From contig REEO01000035.1 in NCBI GenBank assembly GCA_007695035.1, forward strand, positions 1-52,581: DNA of 52,581 nt, read 5' to 3'. Below the pieces are notes generated by a model. That model searched no databases, had not been told where the DNA came from, and was given only the letters and a program-made list of their open reading frames with translations. Positions 33,741 to 42,600 of this stretch are shown piece by piece (the stretch's first letter is position 1; each line of letters begins with the position of its first letter). Origin of the DNA: Saprospirales bacterium (GTDB lineage: Bacteria; Bacteroidota; Bacteroidia; Chitinophagales; Saprospiraceae). Made by a program: the position numbers and the translations under genes.

Positions 33741-34627
33741 GTCACAAATCCGGCTTTGTAAACATTATCGGCAAGCCCAATGCGGGAAAATCCACCCTGG
33801 TCAATGCGCTGGTGGGCGAAAACATGTCGATAATCAACAGCAAGCCTCAGACTACCCGCCACCGGATTTTCTCCATTCTCAATGAGGAGGGATTTCAAAT
33901 CGTATTTTCCGACACACCGGGTTTGATCCAGCGCCCCGCATACAAAATGCAGGACAAGATGAACCGGTTTGCCTACAGCACTTTCGAGGATGCGGATATT
34001 TTTCTCGTGGTCACAGACGGAGGCACTCCCGAAGAAATCCCACCTAAGGCTCTCAAAAAACTAAAGGGCGCAGAGGTTCCCATCATACTGGTTGTCAACA
34101 AGGCCGACACCCTGACCGATTCAGAAACCGAAGAATCCATCTTCGCCTGGGAAAAGGAGATCACCTTCAAAAAGGTACTCGTCATCAGTGCACTCCACAA
34201 AATCAACACCGGGCTGGTACTCAATGCCATCCTCAAACAACTTCCCGAGGGACCGGCCTACTATCCCAAAGATCAACTCACCGATAAACCGGAGCGATTC
34301 TTTATCAGTGAAATAATCAGGAATCAAATTCTCAACCTTTACCACCAGGAGATCCCCTACTCCACCGAAGTTATTGTCACTGCCTATAAAGAAGCAGAAA
34401 ACAAAGACCTGATCAAAATCGCCGCTGAAATCATTGTGGACCGCAAAAGCCAAAAACCAATTATCATCGGCAAAGGAGGAAAGGGAATCAAAAAACTGGG
34501 TACGGAGTCTCGAAAAGAAATTGAAGCCTTCCTGGAACGGCATGTCTATTTGGAGCTTTTTGTGAAAGTCAAGGACAACTGGCGCGATGACGAGCGATTT
34601 TTGAAACAATTTGGCTACAATCATTAA
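33737..34627 (+). CDS. era: GTPase Era
   Basis: I start at ATG 33737 (MSHKSGFVNIIGKPNAGKST), 296 aa; the frame stays open upstream only because it overlaps the previous gene. G1 is GKPNAGKST (12-20), the switch region has KPQTTRHRI, G3 is DTPG, G4 is VNKAD. The C-terminal KH domain carries IIVDRKSQKPIIIGKGGKGI and the ending YLELFVKVKDNWR. Era binds the 3' end of 16S rRNA and is needed for 30S subunit maturation. Translational coupling to the upstream acidic protein (4-bp overlap) is the notable context. Confidence 0.96.
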   Translation: MSHKSGFVNIIGKPNAGKSTLVNALVGENMSIINSKPQTTRHRIFSILNEEGFQIVFSDTPGLIQRPAYKMQDKMNRFAYSTFEDADIFLVVTDGGTPEEIPPKALKKLKGAEVPIILVVNKADTLTDSETEESIFAWEKEITFKKVLVISALHKINTGLVLNAILKQLPEGPAYYPKDQLTDKPERFFISEIIRNQILNLYHQEIPYSTEVIVTAYKEAENKDLIKIAAEIIVDRKSQKPIIIGKGGKGIKKLGTESRKEIEAFLERHVYLELFVKVKDNWRDDERFLKQFGYNH

Positions 34628-34765
34628 TCATCGGCTAACTCAGGGCAACCCTTAAGGTTTTAAACCTAAAAAAACTCACTGCATATTTCCCAGGATCTAC
34701 TTCTCTTAGATTGGTATGGCATCTATTCGAGAAACCATTATTAGCAGGAGATAGATATTTTTCAC

Positions 34766-34773
34766 TACTTTTG
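34766..34773 (+). promoter_or_regulatory. Putative -7 box for the PPK2 pair
   Basis: TACTTTTG matches TAnnTTTG, 41 bp before the first PPK2 ATG. The -33 region has no clear TTTG. It would drive both PPK2 genes. Confidence 0.4.
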
Positions 34774-34814
34774 GTTCGAAGTTATTTTTCAAACAAGCAA
34801 ATCATACGTGCAAG

Positions 34815-35669
34815 ATGGAAAACGGATTTACCGCCAGTGACCTGAAATCAGTAAAAAAACGTAAAGACCTGGTCAATTTGAGTCATAAGAGGGGCATTAA
34901 TTTACGAAAGGAAGAGCGAAATTTGCGCTATGAGGAGGAATTGAGACAACTGCAGGCACAACTGGTGGTTCTCCAGCGTTATATCCAGGACAAAAAGTTG
35001 AGAGTGGCTGTAATTTTTGAGGGAAGAGATGCAGCCGGAAAAGGAGGAAGTATTAAGCGCTTTAAAGAACACCTCAATCCCAGAACCATGCGACTGGTCG
35101 CCCTTACAAAACCCACCGAAGTGGAGAGGGGCCAGTGGTATTTCAGGCGCTACATCAAGCACCTTCCCAATCCCGGGGAGATCGTCTTTTTCGACAGAAG
35201 TTGGTACAATCGCGCAGTAGTCGAACCGGTGATGGGATTTTGCAACAAGAAGGAATACAAGGCCTTTATGAACCAGGTACCCGAATTTGAGCACATGCTG
35301 AATGAGGACGGAATTCACGTGGTCAAGTTTTGGTTTTCCATCTCCAAAAAAGAGCAGCAGAAGCGGTTTAACAAAAGACTGAACAATTCACTCAAGCAAT
35401 GGAAGTACTCGGAGGTGGATGAGATGGGACAAAAGCTGTGGGACAAATACACCTACTACAAAGAACAGATGTTTTCCCGCACACACACACCATTCAGTCC
35501 CTGGGTAATTGTGCAAGCAAATTCCAAGCGGACAGCGCGTTTGGAGAGCATCCGGTACTTGCTTTCACAGTTTGAATATCCAGGTAAATCGCGGACAAAA
35601 ACGGTTATTTCACCTGATCCGGAGAAAGTCACCCGCTTTTACAGAGGGCTGACCCAAACCGATATTTAG
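34815..35669 (+). CDS. ppk2: Polyphosphate kinase 2 family protein (first of a tandem pair)
   Basis: The 284-aa protein has one PPK2 domain. A charged N-terminal helix of about 60 residues leads to Walker A IFEGRDAAGKGGS (Lys76). Then come RTMRLVALTKPTEVERGQWY, Walker B VFFDRSWYNRAVVEPVMGF (Asp127), and a lid with NNSLKQWKYSEVD. The GRDAAGKGG form and single-domain size fit class I PPK2, which uses polyphosphate to make NTP from NDP, or the reverse. The lid differs from the usual DPLKRWKLSP, which the next gene keeps, so the two paralogues may differ in nucleotide or activity. Class assignment is from motifs only. Confidence 0.9.
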   Translation: MENGFTASDLKSVKKRKDLVNLSHKRGINLRKEERNLRYEEELRQLQAQLVVLQRYIQDKKLRVAVIFEGRDAAGKGGSIKRFKEHLNPRTMRLVALTKPTEVERGQWYFRRYIKHLPNPGEIVFFDRSWYNRAVVEPVMGFCNKKEYKAFMNQVPEFEHMLNEDGIHVVKFWFSISKKEQQKRFNKRLNNSLKQWKYSEVDEMGQKLWDKYTYYKEQMFSRTHTPFSPWVIVQANSKRTARLESIRYLLSQFEYPGKSRTKTVISPDPEKVTRFYRGLTQTDI

Positions 35670-35718
35670 ACAACAGGATTAACAGACCTAATTACGACAA
35701 CCCAATTAAGAAAAAGCA

Positions 35719-36492
35719 ATGGAATTCACGCAGGAAGAACTCGAAATACTAAACAGCAAACTGGGCCTTCGATATTTAATGGCAGATAAGAAAGTGCAGC
35801 CTGAAAAAGCACTCAGACGCACTCAAAATGAATTGAAATTGCGGGACCTACAGTATCAAATGATCAAATTGCAGGAATGGGTGATCAGGGAGCGAAAAAA
35901 GGTGATAGTTATTTTTGAAGGAAGGGATGCCGCAGGAAAAGGGGGTGCAATTCGAAGGCTAACCGCCAGAATCAATCCCCGGCATTTCAGAATCGTAGCC
36001 CTCGATAAACCAACCCAGGACGAACGCGGCCAGATGTACTTCCAGCGCTACGTCAGACAACTGCCCAATCCCGGCGAGATCATATTTTTTGACCGGAGTT
36101 GGTATAATAGAGCCATTGTCGAGCCGGTTAATGGCTTTTGTACCATCGGTGAGTACGAAAAATTTATGGGGCAGGTAAATGATTTCGAGCGCATGGTGAT
36201 AGAATCAAATACCTATCTACTCAAAATATACCTCTCCATCAGTAAAGATGAACAAGCAAGAAGGTTTAAGGAGATCAAAAAGGATCCGCTAAAGCGCTGG
36301 AAATTAACTCCAGTGGATGCCAGGGCCCAGGAATTGTGGGACGAATACAGCCGATACAAAGACAGGATGTTTGAAGTAACGAATACCGAACTAGCCCCAT
36401 GGAAAGTTTTTGTCGCCAATGACAAAAACCGCGCACGACTAGAGATTATCCGTCATATATTGGACTCCATTCCTTATGAAATCAAAGAATAA
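35719..36492 (+). CDS. ppk2: Polyphosphate kinase 2 family protein (second of a tandem pair)
   Basis: The 257-aa protein is a paralogue of the gene 49 bp upstream on the same strand. Walker A is IFEGRDAAGKGGAIRR (Lys74), followed by RHFRIVALDKPTQDERGQMY and RYVRQLPNPGEIIFFDRS with the Walker B Asp125 and WYNRAIVEPVNGFC. The lid DPLKRWKLTPVDARAQELW is the canonical class I form, and the end has APWKVFVANDKNRARL. It should transfer phosphate between polyphosphate and nucleoside diphosphates in the cytoplasm. The short spacing implies a two-gene transcript arising by duplication. Confidence 0.92.
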   Translation: MEFTQEELEILNSKLGLRYLMADKKVQPEKALRRTQNELKLRDLQYQMIKLQEWVIRERKKVIVIFEGRDAAGKGGAIRRLTARINPRHFRIVALDKPTQDERGQMYFQRYVRQLPNPGEIIFFDRSWYNRAIVEPVNGFCTIGEYEKFMGQVNDFERMVIESNTYLLKIYLSISKDEQARRFKEIKKDPLKRWKLTPVDARAQELWDEYSRYKDRMFEVTNTELAPWKVFVANDKNRARLEIIRHILDSIPYEIKE

Positions 36493-36940
36493 TCAAGACC
36501 CTGGTTACACCTATTTATTCAACGCACATCTTTATGGGGTGATCCAGTTAATAACACTCCAACCGCGAGCCTAATGCTAAGGAACAAACTCCGATCATGG
36601 ATTTATGAAGGATAATAAGTGCAGAGGCAGAAAAAAATCTTTGAAGTAGAAGAATTTTTTTCGAGAGAAACCAATGGTAAAATCAAGGCTCCCAATACCT
36701 TTATTAAGCTGTTATTCAATCATTTAATATTTTAAAAAGTGTCTGTTTTTTTTAAAATCAGATGAAATTTCAGTGGTTAATAGGTCCTTTTCCGTGGAGG
36801 GAGCAATACCATTTAGCAGGGCAAAACTGGAAGACATCTGAAAATGGCATAATTGCATTATTACAAAATTTTATTCTGTTTATGATATTTTTTTAAGGCC
36901 CAATCAAAATTATTACCTTTTTTGAATATTTTTTCAAACA
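36493..36940. other. AT-rich non-coding interval
   Basis: I see no gene, tRNA or clear terminator in this part of the 681-bp gap after the PPK2 genes. It is AT-rich with several A- and T-runs. The structured leader-like unit follows at 36945. Confidence 0.5.
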
Positions 36941-36944
36941 ATTA

Positions 36945-36977
36945 TTTGTTACTGGGCGTTTAAAAGTCGTATATTTG
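36945..36977 (+). promoter_or_regulatory. Promoter of the small leader-like unit
   Basis: TTTG (36945-36948) and TATATTTG (36970-36977) match the Bacteroidota consensus, with a start-to-start distance of 25 bp, the same as the E1 and DUF1573 promoters. Transcription should begin near 36983. Confidence 0.68.
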
Positions 36978-37003
36978 TAACACGATAAAAAACGGAGGTA
37001 GTT

Positions 37004-37075
37004 ATGTTTAAGAGAAGATTTAAAAGAGTTTACCAGGTAGCGGCGATAAACGCCCCCGCTACAAAGATTTTTTAA
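37004..37075 (+). CDS. Candidate 23-aa basic peptide with a strong Shine-Dalgarno
   Basis: ATG at 37004 is preceded at 5 bp by GGAGG (36994-36998). This is a near-perfect anti-16S match in a window where the other start codons I checked (tuf, rplK, era, yaaA) lack one. The peptide starts MFKRRFKRVYQ and ends APATKIF: 23 residues with a very basic N-terminus. The second half of the frame is also a hairpin followed by six Ts (37037-37073), and a second terminator follows at 37103. The unit therefore looks either like a small-protein gene or like a leader peptide in an attenuator ahead of the gene at 37174. I do not recognise the peptide. Coding status is unproven. Confidence 0.55.
   Translation: MFKRRFKRVYQVAAINAPATKIF
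37037..37073 (+). promoter_or_regulatory. Terminator-like hairpin inside the small ORF (possible attenuator)
   Basis: GTAGCG (37037-37042) pairs with CGCTAC (37057-37062). An inner GCG/CGC pair closes an ATAAA loop, with a 3-base bulge. After 5 bases comes T6 (37068-37073). A ribosome on the small ORF would melt the stem. Confidence 0.5.
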
Positions 37076-37102
37076 GGTTAGAGTTAAAAGTTAATCAGTT
37101 AG

Positions 37103-37136
37103 CCCGGATACAATGTAATTTGTGTCCGGGTTTTTT
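37103..37136 (+). terminator. Intrinsic terminator after the small unit
   Basis: CCCGGATACA (37103-37112) pairs with TGTGTCCGGG (37121-37130) with one G-T pair. The loop is 8 bases and T6 follows. It lies 38 bp upstream of the next gene. Confidence 0.88.
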
Positions 37137-37173
37137 GTTTAAATACTGTGATTGTCATTAACTTGCGTGCGTT

Positions 37174-37932
37174 ATGGGATTTTTCAGTAAGATAAAGAAG
37201 ATATTTGGCGGTGGCGATAACAAAGACAGGCCCCTACCCGGAGATGAGGAATTCGACCAAAAGGATAAATCCTTTGACCCGGAGCGGATTTTGAAAGAAA
37301 TGGAAGAAGAAATAAAGCAATCCAGGGAGAACACCTCGGGTAAAGCGCCCCCTCATTCAGAAAGTAAATCCAGCAAACAAATACAGTCTGACGACCTCAC
37401 CGACCTGTTTGTTTCTGAGGAAGACAAAATAGATACTGACCGAATTCGGAAAAGCAGTCTGGAGGACAGGCAGGAAGAGGCGAGTAAAGAACAAAGCGAA
37501 CACCTATCATCCAAAAAGGCTCAAAGCCAAAGTGAAAGCAGCTCACAAAAGGAACGTCTTTACGAATCCATCGAGGAATTAAAAAACCGTGCTTCGGCTG
37601 CAGGCTCCAAGGTAAAAAAGGGCATGGATGAGTTTCTGGACGATGTGCAGAAAAAGTCGGACGAGCTGGATCGCATCGAAGAGGAAGAAGCCAAAAAGTA
37701 TTCAGGTCCGCTGAAGTTTCGGGACAAATCACTGCTGGACGACAAGGACGACTTTTTTAAAAAGGCCAGTGCTTTTGCAGATGGCAGACCCATGCCTGAC
37801 GAAAAGCCCGAGGCGATAAAGAAAAAATCAGACGATAAAAAGTCCGAAGACACTCGTAAAGTTTACGGTTTCGAAGACTTGGACGGCGATGGCGATGAGA
37901 TCATAGACGATGCCATTATCGAGGAGGAGTGA
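37174..37932 (+). CDS. Highly charged protein of unknown function
   Basis: This unrecognised 252-aa protein has a short amphipathic N-terminus, MGFFSKIKKIFGGG, like the membrane-binding starts of FtsY-type proteins. The rest is low-complexity Lys/Glu/Asp/Ser sequence with two short coiled-coil stretches (about 30-50, DPERILKEMEEEIKQSREN, and about 125-170, LYESIEELKNRASAAGSKVK and FLDDVQKKSDELDRIEEEEA). It ends in an acidic tail (DLDGDGDEIIDDAIIEEE). No enzyme motif is present. It is likely cytoplasmic and partly disordered. It sits directly downstream of two terminator-like hairpins, so its expression may depend on read-through or on an unseen promoter. Confidence 0.7.
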   Translation: MGFFSKIKKIFGGGDNKDRPLPGDEEFDQKDKSFDPERILKEMEEEIKQSRENTSGKAPPHSESKSSKQIQSDDLTDLFVSEEDKIDTDRIRKSSLEDRQEEASKEQSEHLSSKKAQSQSESSSQKERLYESIEELKNRASAAGSKVKKGMDEFLDDVQKKSDELDRIEEEEAKKYSGPLKFRDKSLLDDKDDFFKKASAFADGRPMPDEKPEAIKKKSDDKKSEDTRKVYGFEDLDGDGDEIIDDAIIEEE

Positions 37933-38067
37933 TTTCGAGTACCTGCTATTTGCCTTACTTTAACACTTTAAGGCTCCCCCATTCCAAAAAACTTGCTTAT
38001 TATTGCATTCTGTAGTATTATAAGGTCTCGATTCCCGAATCAATTGACAGTGGGATTCGACTGACGA

Positions 38068-39381
38068 ATGGCTCAAACTCGACAACTGCACAGTTACATG
38101 AAAAAGCGTCCTATACAATGGTTGGGGTTGTTTATCGTATTCCTTTTCCCCCTTACCTTTCTCTATTTTTTACCTGAAAACACTCCAGAATGGGAAGAAG
38201 ATGCGGGTGCATTTTCTATACCCACTGAACCGGATATCTACTTTGGCTTCCCTAAAGACTCATTTTTCATATATGAAGCAACCATAAAGCCCAATGAGTT
38301 TTTATCGGGCATCCTACTTGGTCATAAAGTCAGCTACGCCACCATTGCAGAGCTTGAGCAAGAAACCCGGGACACCCATTCTGTTCGCAGGCTCAGGTCA
38401 GGCAAGGACTACGCCGTATTGAACCGGGATACAAGCACTGCAGCCGATTACTTTATCTACAAGCCTGGACCATTCAGCTATGTAGTGTATTCTTTAGACC
38501 CCGATAGTTTGTATGCTGAGGTGCACCGCCACCCCATTGATACGGTCATCAGAGCCGGAGCAGGCCATATCGAACACAGCCTTTGGGTTGCCATGCAGAA
38601 TGGAGGTATGAACCCCGCTCTAATCAGCAAAATGGAAGATGCCCTGGCGTGGACAGTAGATTTTTACCATATTCAAAAAGGTGACCAGTTCAAATTGCTT
38701 TACGAGGAATTGAAGATTGACGGAGAAGCTGTCGGAATTGGGCGGTTGCTCGGCGCCAATTACATTGACCGGTCGAGCGACAACTACGCCATTTACTTTG
38801 AAAATGAGAACTACAGCGGATTTTACGATCTGGAAGGTCTGCCGATGAAGCGCGCCTTTCTAAGGGCACCGGTTAGATACAGCCGGATATCATCCCGGTA
38901 CAATCCCAGGCGTATGCACCCGGTTCTTCAGCGCATAAGACCTCATTTAGGGACCGATTATGCGGCACCCCACGGCACGGAAATATTTACAGTTGCCGAT
39001 GGTGTAGTAACCGAAGTCGCTTATACTTCGGGCAATGGAAACTACGTCAGGATTCGTCACGACCATGTTTACGAAACCCAATATCTTCACATGTCCAGAT
39101 TTGCGAAAGGTATCAGACCTGGTGTACGAGTAACGCAGGGGCAGGTAATCGGATATGTGGGTTCGACCGGAATGGCCACCGGACCGCACGTGTGTTTCCG
39201 GTTTTGGAAAAACGGACGTCAAGTGGATCACCTCAGACTCAATCTTCCCCCTCCCGAACCTATGTCTGATGAGGACTTACCCTATTACTTCGCGCACCGC
39301 GATTCCATCCTTCCGATCATCGATGCCATCAGGCTTCCCGATGAGAAATCGGAGTCCAGTCTGGCGGTGGGATTGGAGTAA
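38068..39381 (+). CDS. M23-family murein endopeptidase, membrane-anchored
   Basis: The protein is 437 aa. It has a single N-terminal transmembrane segment (about 18-36, PIQWLGLFIVFLFPLTFLYF), a central region related to the OapA/LysM-like part of such peptidases, and a C-terminal LytM domain. Zinc-site residues are His293 and Asp297 in RPHLGTDYAAPHG and His341 in QYLHMSRF. The last motif reads GPHVCFRFW (His374, Cys376), where most M23 enzymes have HxH, so Cys replaces one zinc ligand. It should act on peptidoglycan cross-links in the periplasm. The Cys form may still bind zinc. It starts 135 bp after the charged protein. Confidence 0.9.
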   Translation: MAQTRQLHSYMKKRPIQWLGLFIVFLFPLTFLYFLPENTPEWEEDAGAFSIPTEPDIYFGFPKDSFFIYEATIKPNEFLSGILLGHKVSYATIAELEQETRDTHSVRRLRSGKDYAVLNRDTSTAADYFIYKPGPFSYVVYSLDPDSLYAEVHRHPIDTVIRAGAGHIEHSLWVAMQNGGMNPALISKMEDALAWTVDFYHIQKGDQFKLLYEELKIDGEAVGIGRLLGANYIDRSSDNYAIYFENENYSGFYDLEGLPMKRAFLRAPVRYSRISSRYNPRRMHPVLQRIRPHLGTDYAAPHGTEIFTVADGVVTEVAYTSGNGNYVRIRHDHVYETQYLHMSRFAKGIRPGVRVTQGQVIGYVGSTGMATGPHVCFRFWKNGRQVDHLRLNLPPPEPMSDEDLPYYFAHRDSILPIIDAIRLPDEKSESSLAVGLE

Positions 39382-39581
39382 AGGCTAATCAATATTTTGG
39401 GGTTTAAAATATGGTATTCTCCCAAGCAACTGATTAATAGTTCTAATTCGCACGTCCCCGCGTATCTGCATATATTCTGTAAATAAAGTGTATTTGACCC
39501 CGAAAGAGTAGTAGCACACAGTTACAGTTTTGAACTGGAGTGTTCTGGTGCACACGGCCGTGCGTATCTACAGATTTGCGG

Positions 39582-39620
39582 AAAAAAAAAGCCCCGGGAT
39601 TTATCGATAAATCTCGAGGC
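39582..39620 (-). terminator. Terminator of the rpoBC transcript
   Basis: Read on the minus strand, a stem of about 14 bp with one mismatch (39620 to 39591, arms around ATTTATCGATAAAT) is followed by nine Ts (39590-39582). It begins 32 bp after the rpoC stop. Confidence 0.9.
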
Positions 39621-39652
39621 TTTCAAATCTTTATCATTCAGTAGGAATCGTC

Positions 39653-42600
39653 TTATTTGCCGTTGCCAGATGTCTTTTCAGAAGCATCTTTGGGCAGCAC
39701 GAGCAATTTGTCGAAATGACGCATACCGGTACCGGCTGGGATTTTCTTACCTACTATCACATTTTCTTTCAATCCGTTCAGCACATCCTTTTTAGCGGAC
39801 ATGGCTGCCGTGCTCAACACCTTGGTAGTCTCCTGGAACGAGGCGGCAGAAATCCACGACTCCGTACCGAGAGATGATTTGGTAATACCCTGAAGTATCG
39901 CGCTGGAAGTCGCCGGAATCGCATCCCGGAATTCCACCGTTTTAAGGTCCTTGCGCTTGAGAGCGGAATTTTCCTCCCTCACCTGGCGCAGAGAAACAAT
40001 TTGACCGGGCTTGAGATTGGTGCTGTCACCGGATTCCGTAATCACTTTCTTATCAAAAATCCAGTCATTTTGCTCTAGGAAATCATATTTTTCAACCGCT
40101 TCACCTTCGAGGAAGGTAGTATCGCCCGGATCTTCAATCTGAACCCTGCGCATCATCTGACGGACAATCACCTCGATGTGTTTGTCATTGATGGCGATAC
40201 CCTGAGAACGGTAAACCTCCTGGACTTCATTCACCAGGTAAGATTGTACTGCGTAAGGTCCTTTAATCGCGAGAATATCAGTTGCGGCTATAGATCCCTC
40301 CGACAGTTGCATACCGGCCCGTACAAAGTCGCCCTCCTGCACCAGAATGTGCTTGGACAATCCGATGAGGTATTTGCGCTTTTGGCCTGTTCTCTCATCT
40401 TCAACGAAGACCTCACGGTTACCTCTTTTGATCTTGCCGAAACTCACAATCCCGTCAATTTCAGATACCACTGAAGGATTGGATGGGTTTCTGGCCTCGA
40501 ACAGCTCGGTAACACGTGGAAGACCACCGGTAATATCCTGAATGGCTCCGAGTTTTCTCGGAATCTTGGCGATGCGCTGACCCGCTTTAATTTCGTCTCC
40601 CTCATCAACCGATATGTAAGCACCTACCGGCATATTGTAGCTCTTGAGTATTTCACCGTCGGGAGAGAGAATTTTTATTTCAGGTATTTTACGCTTGTTC
40701 TTGGACTCGATGATGATTTTCTCCACATAGCCAGTCTGATCATCTTTCTCTGTTCGGAAAGTGACATTTTCCTCAATGGATTCGTAGCTCACTATACCAC
40801 TGAACTCAGAGATAATGACACTGTTGAAAGGATCCCATGAACAGAGTCGATCTCCTTTCTTAACCTCCTGTCCTTCTTCCACATAGAGAATCGATCCGTA
40901 AGGCGCATAATCGCTAAAGAGTATCTTACCGCTATCGTTGTCAACAAGGCGAATTTCACCTGAGCGCGAAAGAATAACAGAATTATCAGAATCCAAAAGA
41001 TCCGTCGTTCTGAGGTTATCAAATGCGACCACACCTTCTTGCTTGGCAACCATTTCAGATTCCTGCTGAGTAACAGAGGCCACACCACCCACGTGGAATG
41101 TTCTAAGTGTCAACTGCGTACCCGGCTCACCAATACTTTGGGCTGCGATAATACCAACAGAGTCTCCGGTTTCTGCAACGCGACCTGTGGCCAGGTTCTT
41201 TCCGTAGCACTTGGCGCAAACTCCGCGTTTGGTTTCACAAGTGAGTACCGATCTGATGGTCACTGATTCGACGCCAATATCTTCGATTCGCTGGGCCAGA
41301 TTTGAGGAAATGTACTCCCCTGCACCCACGATTATCTCATCCGTTTCGGGATGGAATAAATCGTGAAGCGAATAGCGGCCCGCAATCCTACCGGAAAGAG
41401 GTTCGATGACTTTATCTTTATCCCTTAGTGCGGTTATTTCAATTCCGCGAAGTGTATGGCAATCTTCTTCCAATACGACCACATCCTGCGAAACATCTAC
41501 CAATCTTCTGGTGAGGTAACCTGCATCCGCTGTTTTAAGTGCTGTATCTGCCAGACCCTTGCGGGCACCGTGGGTAGATATAAAGTACTCAAGTACAGAA
41601 AGACCATCGACAAAGTTAGAGAGAATTGGATTCTCGATAATCGCTCCTCCTGTATCACCTGATTTCCTAGGCTTGGCCATCAGACCACGCAAACCGCACA
41701 ACTGCTTAATCTGTTGTTTACTACCACGAGCACCAGAGTGCAACATCATATAAACCGAGTTGAAACCACCCTTGTGACTTGACAGTTCATTCATCAGGTT
41801 GTCGGTAATGGTGTTGTCCGCAAAAGTCCACTTATCGATGATCTGGTTGTATCGTTCATTGTTGGTAATGAGACCCATGTTGTAGTTCTCCCATACTTCA
41901 TCGACTTCACCTTGAGCTTCTACCAACATCTGTTCCTTAACCGTAGGGACAATCATATCTCCGAGATTAAAGGAAAGCCCGCCTTTAAACGACCAGTAGA
42001 AACCCATGTCCTTGATTTGGTCAAGGAAGCCAGCGGTTCTCTTAAAGTCAGTTTGATCAATAATACCTGCGATTACCTTTTTGAGGTTCTTTTTGGTCAA
42101 AAGCTCATTTACAAATGGCAGACCATCAGGAACTGCTTCATTAAAGATTACCCTTCCGATGGTAGTCTCCACGCGCTTTTTAACAAGTTGCCCCTTTTCT
42201 CCTTCCACATCGACGCGTACATTAACGTAGGCGTGAAGCTCAACTTTACCTTCGTTATAGGCTATTCTGGCCTCTTCTTCTGAGTAGAATTTCATGCCAT
42301 ATCCCAAAACTTCTGAGCCATTTTCCGGCTTTTTGGCTTTGGTCAGGTAATAAAGTCCCAAAACCATATCCTGTGAAGGCAGTGTAACCGGGGATCCGTC
42401 TTGCGGGTTCAACATATTGTGAGCAGAGAGCAACAGCACCTGGGCTTCAAGAATAGATGCGTGGCTCAGTGGCACGTGTACCGCCATTTGGTCACCGTCA
42501 AAATCCGCATTAAAGGCACCACAAACCAGCGGGTGCAATTGAATGGCTTTACCCTCAATCAGTCTGGGCTGGAAGGCCTGCACAGAAAGTCTGTGAAGAG

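Noticed and set aside
34654-34672. AGGTTT/AAACCT hairpin after era
   Set aside because: There is no loop and no T-run on the plus strand, so it is not convincing as a terminator.
39553-39562. CACGGCCGTG palindrome after the M23 gene
   Set aside because: It is a 10-bp restriction-site-like palindrome, expected by chance at this scale, with no associated promoter or repeat.
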